Shown: positions 25,801 to 34,682 of the stretch, piece by piece
How positions within the stretch are numbered: the stretch's first letter is position 1
How the letters are laid out: the number at the start of each line of letters is the position of its first letter
DNA from: Leclercia adecarboxylata
GTDB taxonomy: Bacteria; Pseudomonadota; Gammaproteobacteria; Enterobacterales; Enterobacteriaceae
Assembly (NCBI GenBank): GCA_901472455.1
Contig: LR590464.1
Coordinates: forward strand, 3,782,001 to 3,846,000
DNA: 64,000 bases
Reading direction: 5' to 3'
The notes under the pieces: model-generated
The model's database searches: none
The model's input: only the letters and a program-made list of their open reading frames with translations
What the model was told of the DNA's origin: nothing
Position numbers and translations under genes: made by a program

Positions 25801-27103
25801 TGCTGATCGACGCGCAGGGCAAATACACCTATACCCTGCGGGCCGGGGTGGGGGCCGACCTGATCAGCACGCCGGACACCTTCGTCTATACCGTGACGGC
25901 ACCGAATGGCGATAAGGACACCGCCTCGCTGAACATCACCCCAACGCCGGTGGCGCTGGATGCGGTCAACGACGTCAGCGATACGCTGAGCGTGGATGCG
26001 ACCCACCCTGTGGCGGCCTATCGGGATGATACGGTGGGTAACGCGACCTGGAACGCCGCCCTGCTGGCCCCTACCACGGGCAGAGGCAGCGGCGAGTTTG
26101 TGGTGGCGGCCAACACCGCCCTGCATGACGTCGTGCTCCACTTCAACGTCGCCTCACTGTTGACGCTGGGCGGCCTGAACGTGAACTGGACCATTACCGG
26201 GGCGGGGGTTTCCAGAAGCGGCTCCTTCAATGGCGGTCTGCTGCTGGGTGGCATTGCCACCATCAACGTCGCGGGTCTGGATCTGGACGCGGGGACTTAC
26301 ACCCTGAGCTTTACCGGCTCCATGGGGCCGCTGGGGGTAGGCGCCATCTCCCATCACGCCGTACGTCACCGGGACGACCGTGTTCCTGAATAATGAACTG
26401 ACCACGGCGGGCCACACCGTCACCGGCAATATCTTTGACGGTTCGGATTCGGGCGGCGTGCTGGATCAGCTCCATTCGGTGGACAGCCGTCTGAGCATCA
26501 CCAGCTATACCGGCACCGTCACCACGCTGGATCCGTACACCACCGCCACGGCGACCGCCACGGTTCAGGGGCATTACGGGGTGCTGACCATCGGCGTGGA
26601 CGGGCATTACACCTACACCCTGAACAGCGGCGTCTCGCTGGCCTCGATGACCACGAAGGAGACCTTTACCTACAAACTGACCGGCGATAACGGCACCTCC
26701 GATACCGCGACCCTGACCATTGATATGGCACCGAAGTTCGTCAGCTCCGAGCATAACGATACCTTCACCGGTAGCGCCTATGGCGACACGCTGATTTACG
26801 AGGTGTTGAACAACACGGCAGGTAACGGCACGGCGGGCAACGGGGGCAATGACCACTGGACCAACTTCTCGCTGGCGCAGGGAGACAAGATCGACATCAG
26901 CGATCTGCTGGTGGGCTGGAACGGTCAAAGCGCAACGCTGGGTAACTATCTGCACGTTACCAACAGCAATGGCAATACCGTGATCTCTGTCGACCGAGAC
27001 GGAGCGGCAAATATTTACACCAATACTACACTGGTAACATTGGATAACGTTCAGGACAACTTACGAGGAACTGGTTAACCAACAACACATCATCACCAGC
27101 TAA
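10898..27103 (+). CDS. Giant BapA-like repeat adhesin (frame broken many times)
   Basis: A single ancestral reading frame of about 16.2 kb (about 5,400 residues). It has a BapA-prefix domain (MSKITVHLQTDARGKGN...), a poly-glycine hinge near 11310-11345, roughly 45 Ig-like repeats (motifs NDTRPTLNGTGEAG, YDNG..IG, W.FTP...L.DG.H, DAAGN), distinct VCBS-like C-terminal domains from about 24400, and the same type I secretion tail as the preceding gene (DKIDISDLLVGWNG). Frame breaks occur near 11080, 11385-11400, 11565-11615, 14680, 15040, 15140, 15255, 15790, 16830, 17510, 17655, 18965, 19170, 19760, 20025, 20200, 22205, 22275, 22985, 23270, 23390, 23575, 24230, 24400, 24580, 25070, 25190, 25680, 26350 and 27062. 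Most are one-base changes in short runs. The last one, T doubled at 27061-27062, hides the true end ELVNQQHIITS. It is probably one intact gene with sequence errors, but a true pseudogene cannot be excluded. Confidence 0.75.
12600..23600 (+). repeat. Two tandem copies of a ~5.5 kb higher-order repeat inside the giant adhesin
   Basis: Beyond the individual Ig domains, whole blocks recur about 5.5 kb apart and in the same order. Pairs include CGATAACGTCAGCGACATTA at about 14120 and 19617, the GGAGATCTC..GACAGCAC block at about 14720 and 20240, the VTSGRPT/VVSGRPT domain at about 15640 and 21150, the GPIQTP domain at 16860 and 22380, and the LTNDARPTL domain at 17515 and 23035. The first copy spans about 12600-18060 and the second about 18090-23600. 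The start of a third appears near 23610. Confidence 0.75.
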
Positions 27104-27117
27104 GGCTAATAACAAGA

Positions 27118-27138
27118 CCCGGGCGCACATCGCCCGGG
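27118..27138 (+). terminator. GC-rich hairpin after the adhesin
   Basis: CCCGGGCG (27118-27125) pairs perfectly with CGCCCGGG (27131-27138), 14 bases beyond the corrected adhesin stop and 41 bases before the channel gene. The T-run is weak, so it may reduce rather than stop transcription into the exporter genes. Confidence 0.65.
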
Positions 27139-27179
27139 CTTAACATTATAAAGTTGTTCAGTTTTTTAGGGATAATGCC

Positions 27180-28580
27180 ATGAACAAAGTACCTTGCTGG
27201 TGGCTGGGGTGCTGCCTGTTGTCCGGGCAGGTCCTGGCCGCCGACTCCCCTGCGGTCATTAGTTTTGGGCAATTAAATGAAAATCAGGAGCTGCCCTCTC
27301 TGAATGGACGCGTTGCATTGCCGACAAGCCAGGCCGCGCCCGGCACCTTAACCCTGGGCGATGCGGTGACACGTGCCGTTAACTGGCACCCCACCATTCG
27401 CGAAGCGGTGGGCAAACTCTACGAACAGATACAGCAGGTAGATGTTGCCAAATCGAAGTACTACCCGCAGATCAGCGCCGGTATTAACAACGGCTTACAG
27501 TAACAACTCCAGCGATACCGGTTTTACCCCTTCCGTGGTGCTCTCCCTCTCCCAGATGCTCTATGACTTTGGCAAGGTTGCCAGCCAGGTGCGCGCCGAA
27601 GACGCGGGCGTGGTGGCGCAGCAGGCTAATGTGCTGCTGAGCATTGATACCATCGCCCGGGATACCGCGACCGCGCTGGTGCAGGTGCAGATGTGGCAGC
27701 AGATGGTGGATACCGCCGAAGAGCAGCTTGAGGCGCTGGGTAGCATCGGCAAACTGACGCGCCAGCGTAATGACGAAGGGGCCACCTCGCTTTCCGACGT
27801 GGTACAGACCGACGCCCGTATCGAAGGAGCACGATCGCAGCTGATGCAGTATCAGGCTAATCTCGACAGCGCCCGCGCTACGCTGATGAGCAACCTGGGC
27901 TGGAGCAACCTCAACGCGGTCAGCAACACTTTCCCGGAGAAACTGGCCGCAGCTGCGACATTAAGGAGCCGGATGACCGGCTGGTGCCTGCGGTGCTCTC
28001 CTCCTGGGCGCAGGCCAACGTCGCGCAGGCCAATCTGGACTACGCCAACGCCCAGATGACCCCGACCATTTCGCTGGAGCCGGAGGTGCGCCACTACATT
28101 AACAATCGCTATCCCGGCCACGACACGCTGGATAAAACCCAGTACAACGTGTCGGTTAACGTCGAGATGCCCATCTACCAGGGCGGCGGCCTGAACGCGC
28201 GGCGTAACGCCGCCAGCCATGCGGTGGAGGCGGCGCAGTCCAACGTGCAGCGCACCCGGCTGGACGTGCGGCAAAAATTGCAGGAGTCCCGCAGCCAGGT
28301 GATGAGCCTGATGAGCACCCTGCAGATCCAGTCCCGTCAGGAGACCCTCAGCCAGCGCACCCGCGAACTCTATCAGCAGCAGTATCTGGATCTCGGCTCC
28401 CGCCCGTTGCTGGACGTACTGAACGCCGAGCAGGAGGTCTACCAGGCCCGCTTTACCCAGTGGCAAACCGCCGGACAACTGCACCAGCTGCAGATCAACT
28501 GCCTGTATAACACCGGACGGATGCGCAATGCCTTCGACCTTGAAAACCACACGATTCAGTCAGTGGAGATCCAGCCATGA
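27180..28580 (+). CDS. TolC-family outer membrane channel of the adhesin exporter (two apparent indels)
   Basis: Outer membrane efflux protein forming the outer channel of a type I secretion system. A signal peptide (MNKVPCWWLGCCLLSGQVLA) is followed by LTLGDAVTRAVNWHPTIREA, the start of the typical tandem TolC repeats, with long helical coiled-coil stretches. The frame breaks twice. A doubled T near 27495 hides INNGYSNNSSDTG, and a missing C near 27950 hides LAASCDIKEPDD. Corrected length is 466 residues, normal for the LapE/BapB type. The stop overlaps the next start as ATGA, so the three exporter genes form an operon behind the adhesins. Confidence 0.87.
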
Positions 28581-30770
28581 AGCAAGACGATATTCTTCAC
28601 GAGGAGCCGCTGACGCAGGAGGCGCTGGAACACTGGGCGCAGGCGTTTGGCTATGTCGCCACCCGCTACCGGGTGGCCTGTTCCCCTGGGGCGCTGGTGG
28701 CGGGCGCACCCTGGCTACAGGGAAAGAGTAAAACCCCGGCCCTGACCGGGCTGGCCCGCGAGGCGGGGCTCTCTTTTAAGCTGCTGAACAACGGCCAGGA
28801 GTCGATCAACAGCTGGCGGTTGCCGGTGGTGGTCGAGCTTAATGACGGCAAGATCGGTGTGATCGAGCACTTCGACGGCGAAGATATGCTGGACGTCTGC
28901 TTCTTCGACGGCAAGGCGCAGACCAACCGCATCTCGCTGGCGAAGATGTTACCCGCCATTCATCAGGTGGTGGCCCTGCGTCCGCTGGCGGCGTTAAAAG
29001 ACAGCCGCGTGGATGCCTATATCTCAAAATACCGCCCGGACTGGCTCTACCGGCTGGTGATGCGCGACCTGCGCCCCTACACCTACGTGATGCTGGCGGC
29101 GCTGTTCATCAACCTGCTGTCGCTGGCCGGGATTTTGTTCTCGATGCAGGTCTATGACCGGGTGATCCCCGCCCAGTCCTACCCCACCCTGTACGTGCTG
29201 ACCATCGGGGTGCTGATTGCCACCCTGTTCGGCTTTATTCTGCGACTCGCCCGCAGCCACATTATGGATCTGCTGGGGAAACGGGCCGACCTGCGCGTCT
29301 CGGACCGGGTGTTCGGCCACGCCCTGCGCCTGCGCAACAGCGCGGTGCCCCGCTCCACCGGCAGCTTTATCTCTCAGCTGCGCGAGCTGGAGCAGATCCG
29401 CGAGATGGTGACCTCATCCACCATCTCCACCATCGTTGACCTGCCCTTCTTCTTCCTGTTTGTCGGGGTACTGGCCATCATCGCCCCTCAGCTGGCGTGG
29501 ATCGCCCCGGTGGCGGCGGTGCTGATGGTGCTGCCGGGCCTGCTGCTGCAGAAAAAGCTGGCGTCGCTGGCGAAGCAGGCAGCCCATGAATCCACCCTGC
29601 GCAACGCCGTACTGGTGGAGAGCGTGCAGGGGCTGGAGGATATCAAGCTGATGCAGGCCGAGAACCGCTTCCTGCAACAGTGGAATAGCTACGTTCAGAT
29701 CACCGCCGAGTCCGGCCTGAAGACCCGCGAGCTGACCCAGGGGCTGATCAGCTGGGGGATGACCATTCAGAGCCTGGTCTACACCGCGGTGATTGTGGTG
29801 GGTGCCCCGATGGTGATCGAAGGGGAAATGACCACCGGTGCGGTGGTGGCCGCCTCGATGCTGGCCTCGCGGATGATTGCGCCGATGGCCACCCTGTGCG
29901 GCGTGCTGGCCCGCTGGCAGCAGGTCAAAGCGGCTAAAGAGGGGCTGGACAACATTATGCAGCTCCCCACCGAGAACCAACGCGAAGAGACGCCGATCCG
30001 CCAGGACGTGCTGCGCGGTCACTACCTGTTCGAACAGGCGCAGTTTGCCTACGGCGGCGACGTGCAAAACCCGGCGCTGCGCATCAACCGGCTGGAGATC
30101 AAACCCGGCGAGCACGTGGCGATCCTGGGCCGTAACGGCGCGGGCAAATCAACCCTGTTGCAGGCGATGGTAGGCAGCATGGATCTGGTAGGCGGCGAGC
30201 TGCGGCTCGACAACCTCAGCCTGCCCCATCTCGACATGGCGGACGTGCGCCGCAACGTCGGCCTGATGAGCCAGAACGCGCGGCTGTTTTACGGCACCCT
30301 GCGGGAGAACATTACGCTCGGGATGCCGCGCGCCACCGACGACGAGATTTTTGCCGTGCTGGAGATGTGCGGCGCGGCCGCCTTCGTGCAGAAGCTGGCG
30401 AAAGGGTTGGACCATCAGATTATGGAGAACGGCGTCGGGCTATCCGGCGGTCAGCGCCAGTCGATTTTGCTGGCGCGTATGTTCCTGCGCGATCCCAACA
30501 TCGTCCTGCTGGACGAACCTACCGCCTCGCTGGATGAGCACACCGAACGCGAGTTTATCCAGCGGCCTGAGCCAGTGGCTGGGCAACCGCACCCTGATCG
30601 TCGCCACCCACCGCGTGCCGATGCTGGAGCTGGTGGAGCGCGTGGTGGTGCTAAAAGAGGGAATGCTGGTGATGGATGCGCCGAAAGCCCAGGCGCTGAG
30701 CAACAGCCGGATGCAGCAGCAACAGCAGGCGAATGGCCGGGAGTGGAAAAATGAAAATCAATCAGCATGA
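28577..30770 (+). CDS. Type I secretion ABC transporter, LapB/BapC type (one apparent indel)
   Basis: Inner membrane permease-ATPase that energises adhesin export. The order is an N-terminal C39-like (inactive peptidase) domain up to about residue 145, a membrane domain with about six helices (residues 165-430) and a nucleotide-binding domain. The latter has Walker A GRNGAGKSTL, signature LSGGQRQS and Walker B IVLLDEPTASLDE. The peptidase-like domain lacks the usual catalytic cysteine motif, as in exporters of C-terminally signalled proteins. An extra C near 30565 breaks the frame at EFIQRLSQWLG. Corrected length is about 730 residues. It overlaps the upstream gene by four bases and the next by twenty. 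Confidence 0.9.
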
Positions 30771-31950
30771 TGCCGCCGCGATGGACGACCTGGATAACGC
30801 CCTCGGCTCCGAGAGTGGTTATACCGGGGCCAGAAGCATTGTGTTAATCAGCCTGCTGCTGTTTGTCATCGCCGGGGTGTGGGCGTGGTACAGCATTCTG
30901 GATGAGGTTTCCACCGGCACCGGGAAGGTGATCCCCAGCTCCCGCGAGCAGGTATTACAGTCGCTCGACGGCGGGATCCTGGCAGAACTCAAGGTCCACG
31001 AGGGGGACCAGGTGCAGGCCGGGCAGGTGCTGGCGCGTCTCGACCCGACCCGCTCTGAATCCAACGTGGGTGAGAGCGCTGCCCGCTACCGCGCGTCGCT
31101 CGCCTCCAGCGCCCGTCTGCATGCAGAGGTGAACGATCAGCCGCTGGTATTCCCGCCTGAACTGGCGAAATGGACCGATCTGATCGCCGCTGAAACCCGG
31201 CTCTATAACTCCCGCCGCGAGCAGCTGGAAGACTCCCGGCGCGAGCTGCGCCAGGCGCTGGAACTGGTGAACACGGAGCTTGGGATCACCCAGCGGCTGG
31301 TGAAAACCGGTGCCGCCAGCCACGTCGAAGCCCTGCGCTTGCAGCGCCAGAAGAGCGACCTGGAGCTGAAGCTGACCGACCTGCGTTCGCAGTATTACGT
31401 CCAGGCGCGGGAGGCGTTGTCCAAATCCAATGCGGAAGTGGATATGCTCTCTGCGGTGCTGAAGGGGCGTGAGGACTCGGTCACCCGTCTGACCATGACC
31501 TCCCCGGTGCGCGGCATCGTGAAGAACATTAAGGTGACCACCATCGGCGGCGTTATCCCGCCCAACGGCGAGATGATGGAGATTGTGCCGGTGGACGATC
31601 ACCTGCTGATCGAAACCCGCCTGTCGCCCCGGGATATCGCCTTTATCCATCCCGGCCAGAAGGCGCTGGTGAAGATCACCGCTTACGATTACGCCATCTA
31701 CGGCGGGCTGGACGGCGTGGTGGAGACCATCTCGCCGGACACCATCCAGGATGAAGCCAAACCGGAGGTGTTCTATTACCGGGTGTTTATCCGCACCAGC
31801 CAGGATTACCTGGTCAACAAAGCGGGCAGACACTTCTCGATTGTGCCGGGGATGATTGCCACGGTGGATATCAAGACCGGCGAGAAATCGGTGATGGACT
31901 ATATGATCAAGCCGTTTAACCGGGCGAAAGAGGCGCTGCGGGAGCGGTAG
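30751..31950 (+). CDS. HlyD-family periplasmic adaptor of the adhesin exporter
   Basis: Membrane fusion protein of 399 residues with an intact frame, linking the ABC transporter to the outer membrane channel. One membrane segment (SIVLISLLLFVIAGVWAWY, about residues 29-48) is followed by a lipoyl half (GKVIPSSREQVLQSLDGGIL), a coiled-coil hairpin (about residues 130-240) and the second lipoyl/barrel part with the HlyD signature region (SPVRGIVKNIKVTTIGGVIPP). The start ATG at 30751 lies inside the end of the ABC gene. It is the last gene of the exporter operon. Confidence 0.9.
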   Translation: MKINQHDAAAMDDLDNALGSESGYTGARSIVLISLLLFVIAGVWAWYSILDEVSTGTGKVIPSSREQVLQSLDGGILAELKVHEGDQVQAGQVLARLDPTRSESNVGESAARYRASLASSARLHAEVNDQPLVFPPELAKWTDLIAAETRLYNSRREQLEDSRRELRQALELVNTELGITQRLVKTGAASHVEALRLQRQKSDLELKLTDLRSQYYVQAREALSKSNAEVDMLSAVLKGREDSVTRLTMTSPVRGIVKNIKVTTIGGVIPPNGEMMEIVPVDDHLLIETRLSPRDIAFIHPGQKALVKITAYDYAIYGGLDGVVETISPDTIQDEAKPEVFYYRVFIRTSQDYLVNKAGRHFSIVPGMIATVDIKTGEKSVMDYMIKPFNRAKEALRER

Positions 31951-32117
31951 GATTTCTTCCTCTCCCTGGAGGGAGAGGAGATATCGGCACGATCGGCCCC
32001 CTCTCCTGATATTGGCACGGTCGGCCCCTTCTCCCTTCTGGGCTGAGGAAGCCCCATTATTTTATTGCCCTTACAGCAATGAAATAATCACAATATTTTA
32101 GAAGACTTACAGCGACT
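31951..32117. other. Short intergenic stretch with partial dispersed repeats
   Basis: The stretch has a small palindrome, CTCTCCCTGGAGGGAGAG (31961-31978), and two imperfect copies of the CTCTCCTGATATTGGCACGG/GGCACGATCGGCC type, followed by an AT-rich piece. These relate to the tail of the dispersed repeats at 32.4, 33.1 and 43.5 kb. No gene is supported. Confidence 0.45.
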
Positions 32118-32395
32118 CCCCTGTCCGGCTGAAAAATCGCCGAAGCGTTTCCGGAAGGCCGGGGCGAGGCGCAGGGACGCGCCGAGAGGGCATAGCCTGC
32201 ATGGATGCAGGCTGGTGCCCGACCCGAAAGCCTGAAGGAATAAGCTGAGGACAAAATTGCCGGGAGCAATTTTGAACAGCGCCTGCGCTGGCCCCGTAGG
32301 GGTGAGCCCCAGGGATGGGGCGAATAATCCGCGAAGCGGCGATTTTCTTTGCCGGGAGCCGGGGTAGCCAGGGGGGAGGCGGCGAGCCCCCCTGG
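32118..32395. other. Highly structured intergenic element
   Basis: About 280 bases packed with palindromes: GCCTGCATGGATGCAGGC (32188-32205), AAAATTGC..GCAATTTT around 32252-32274, GCCCCGTAGGGGTGAGCCCC near 32292-32311, CCGCGAAGCGG near 32330, and GGGGGGAGGCGGCGAGCCCCCC near 32372-32393. The reading frame of 115 residues on the minus strand lacks family support and looks like a by-product of the palindromes. Similar sequences occur between genes in many enterobacteria, from memory. It could be a structured RNA or a non-autonomous repeat. Confidence 0.5.
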
Positions 32396-32525
32396 CACGT
32401 TCACGGGTGACGCATCTGACAGAGAAGCGCTGAACCTAAGGTGAACGGAACCACCACCTGAGTCGCATGTTTCCCCTCACCCCAGCCCTCTCCCCAAAGA
32501 GGAGAGGGAGCCGACCGTGCCAGGT
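32396..32525 (+). repeat. Dispersed ~120-base repeat, copy A
   Basis: It begins CACGTTCACGGGTGACGC, passes through ACAGAGAAG, AGGTGAACGGAACC and CACCTGAGTCGCATG, and ends in a CTCTCC..GGAGAGGG palindrome plus GCCGACCGTGCC. Copy B lies inverted at 33075-33203 and copy C is direct at about 43460-43650. Confidence 0.7.
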
Positions 32526-32586
32526 CTTTTGTGGGGATCCCTCAGCCCTTCCGGGAGAAGGCTGGGGTGAATGCTACACCGGCATT

Positions 32587-32979
32587 TCACCGAAACATTA
32601 ACGGCAATGATTCGTTAACCTTCTGCGCGAAAGCGGTCTCTGGCGCTGCACGAGGCGCAATAAAATCAGGGTGATTCATAACATGACTCGTGGCCAGATT
32701 GAGGGCACAGGTCATTTCATACAGCACTCTTTCCTGTTCAGCGCCGTTGCTGTTTTGCAGACTTTGGGCGCAAGCCTTAACCCGCAACACATTTTCCGTC
32801 ATGCGCAGATTCGCCAGCTTGAACTCATCAGCCTGCTGACCGAGGGATTTCAGCTGTCCCCTGCTTTCTTGTAATGCCGTTTCCAGCTTATCAACCTCAT
32901 TGGAGAGCCGGGACACCATAATGAAAAGTATGGCGATCCCTATGACGACAGGAACGATTAACCACCATGACAGAAACAT
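32587..32979 (-). CDS. Small membrane-anchored coiled-coil protein
   Basis: A 130-residue protein I do not assign to a named family. It has an N-terminal membrane helix (SWWLIVPVVIGIAILFIMV, residues 4-22), then a heptad-like helical region (about residues 25-75, LSNEVDKLETALQESRGQLKSL) and a C-terminal part with two cysteines. The frame is intact. It stands alone between inverted copies of the dispersed repeat, which may mean the whole segment is mobile or invertible. Confidence 0.6.
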   Translation of the reverse strand: MFLSWWLIVPVVIGIAILFIMVSRLSNEVDKLETALQESRGQLKSLGQQADEFKLANLRMTENVLRVKACAQSLQNSNGAEQERVLYEMTCALNLATSHVMNHPDFIAPRAAPETAFAQKVNESLPLMFR

Positions 32980-33074
32980 GAGCGTAACCCTGAAAGAGAC
33001 TGAACGTAGTTACAGTTTTATTAGCAAGGTAATGAAAATCCATAGTAGCAATTCATGAGTTTAGTCGTTGCGCG

Positions 33075-33203
33075 ATCGACTCCCTCTCCCTTGAGGGAGA
33101 GGGTTGGGGTGAGGGGAACATGCGGCTCAGGTGGCGGTTCCGATCACCTGACGTTCAGTACTTCTCTGTCAATCGCGTCACCCGTGAACGTGCGAAGAGA
33201 GTT
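33075..33203 (-). repeat. Dispersed ~120-base repeat, copy B (inverted)
   Basis: Read on the minus strand, it gives ACGTTCACGGGTGACGCG, GACAGAGAAGTACTGAACGT, AACCGCCACCTGAG and CGCATGTTCCCCTCACCCCA, then CCCTCTCCCTCAAGGGAGAG. It is in opposite orientation to copy A, with the small coiled-coil gene between them. Confidence 0.7.
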
Positions 33204-33282
33204 CGCCGCCGCACGGCGATTCAGTGCGGCCTGATGCCCTCACCCCGAACCGTACACGCACCAGGAGCGCGCGCAACACGCC

Positions 33283-33868
33283 TTAAACGCCCGTAGCCTT
33301 CGGGTAAATCGTCAGATGCTTCTCTGAGCCATAAAACGGGATCACCAGAAACGCCATGCCCGCCGTTCCGCTGGCGAACTGCACCGCCATATCGCCGTTA
33401 CGGGTAATGAACAGCATCCGGTCATGCCAGCGGCAACCGACGCTCATATCCGGGGGTGCAATTTTTATACTTCGTTAATAGCACTCCCTCTTTGGTCAGG
33501 AAGAAGTAGCGGCTATCACTCCCGGACGGTTTTGCCGCCGATTCATCCAGCAGCACGTAAGTCACCTCCCGCAGCGTACTGTTTTGCGCATCCAGCGTTT
33601 TCACCTGCAACCTTCTGGCAGGATAGTTAAAGCGCAACTCCACCATCGCCGCATTGTCGGCTCTGGCACGCAAGGTTTCTGCCAGATCGTTTGCACCATA
33701 GTCCTTACCCCCGCCCGGCTTGAGCGGTTTCGTCATAAAGCGGTACACCGCGTGATGCCGAATATCCTGGCGGTTAGGATACTCGGCGTTAAACTGCGCT
33801 TTTTGCGGGGCGTTGACGACGCAACCGGTGAGCAACAGCAAACATAAAAGGAGAGAAAGTTGACGCAT
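33283..33868 (-). CDS. Predicted lipoprotein (one apparent indel)
   Basis: The lipoprotein signal MRQLSLLLCLLLLTGC places the lipidated cysteine at residue 16, so the product should be anchored in the envelope. I do not recognise the family. As given, the frame stops at 33422. Reducing the run of five G near 33455-33459 by one continues the protein (TPDMSVGCRWHDRMLFITRN, later VQFASGTAGMAFLVIPFYGSEKHLTIYPK) to TAA at 33283, about 194 residues in all. The restored part is good coding sequence. It lies 21 bases downstream of the phosphotransferase gene on the same strand. Confidence 0.7.
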
Positions 33869-33889
33869 TGAGGTTCTCCACGCAGGGTT

Positions 33890-34679
33890 TCAAAGAAGGT
33901 TGACGGTGCTCGCTAACCAGCCAGGAAGGTGTTCCCGATACCAGCTGAGATAACGTGGATAATCGCTTTTCTGCCGTGCATGCAGGAGTAAAACCACCTC
34001 CGTCACGATCCAGGCCTTCGCAATGGCAATCTCTTTGGTCAGGTCACGCCCGTCGGAATAACCGGCAATAAGACGATAACGATCGGCCATCGCCTTGAAT
34101 GCCTGAGGGGTGCCCATCCCCTTAATCAGAGGGGCCAGATCGATAGCCGGGCTTCCCGTACCAAACCGTTCCCAGTCAAAAAGCACCCACTCACCGTTGT
34201 CTCTTCTTCCCCAGTTACCTGCATTACTGTCGCCGGATATCAGGCCCGGATGACGAAACAACGCCTCGCTGTGCTGATGAAAACAGCGCATCTGCTGCGC
34301 TGCATGATCCGGCAGGGCCAACAGCGCGAGGGATGCCTCAAGCGCGGCGGCTGACCAACCGTGGGGATGACAGGTCCATGACGGGTCCGGCGGATAAGCA
34401 TGCAGGCGGGCCAACATCGACAGCACCTCGTCGTCCGCCACGGCATCCTGATCCACCGGGTGCGGAATGTATTCCAGCCTTAACCTGCGCCGGGGGGGCG
34501 TCGGCGGACAGCAGTGCGGGAGAAGCAACGCCCGCCAGACCAAGCCGCGGCGCAGCGGCGTGATAAAACGCATACTCCACCTCGCTGACGGGGGATTTTT
34601 CAATAACCTGATGCCCCTGTTCATCGCGGATGAGCGTGACTTTCGCGGTCCCCATTCTGGATAAATTGTTATCGGACAT
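33890..34679 (-). CDS. APH-like phosphotransferase (one apparent indel)
   Basis: Aminoglycoside/choline-kinase fold phosphotransferase of about 262 residues; substrate unknown. The catalytic loop appears as LISGDSNAGNWG and the metal site as VLFDWERFGTGSPAIDLA. In most family members the loop starts HGD, so a serine replaces the usual histidine, though Asp and Asn remain. A seven-C run near 34491-34498 breaks the frame at LLSADAP; one C fewer gives RRRLRLEYIPHP. The start is MSDNNLSRMGTAKV at 34679, three bases after the LysR stop, so the two genes probably share a transcript. Confidence 0.7.
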
Positions 34680-34682
34680 GCT

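Noticed and set aside
7599..27000. Many long minus-strand open frames opposite the adhesins (up to 688 residues)
   Set aside because: They lie opposite a GC-rich repeated coding strand, have repetitive low-information sequences and no starts; they are shadows of the Ig repeats.
32057..32404. 115-residue minus-strand frame ahead of the small coiled-coil gene
   Set aside because: It is made of the palindromes of the structured element, is rich in Pro, Arg, Ser and Ala, and has no family features; often annotated in enterobacteria as hypothetical, but it is unlikely to be a protein.
31961..33110. CRISPR-like repetition of CTCTCC/GGAGAG motifs
   Set aside because: The units are few, palindromic, unevenly spaced and in both orientations, without spacers of constant length. 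They are dispersed intergenic repeats.
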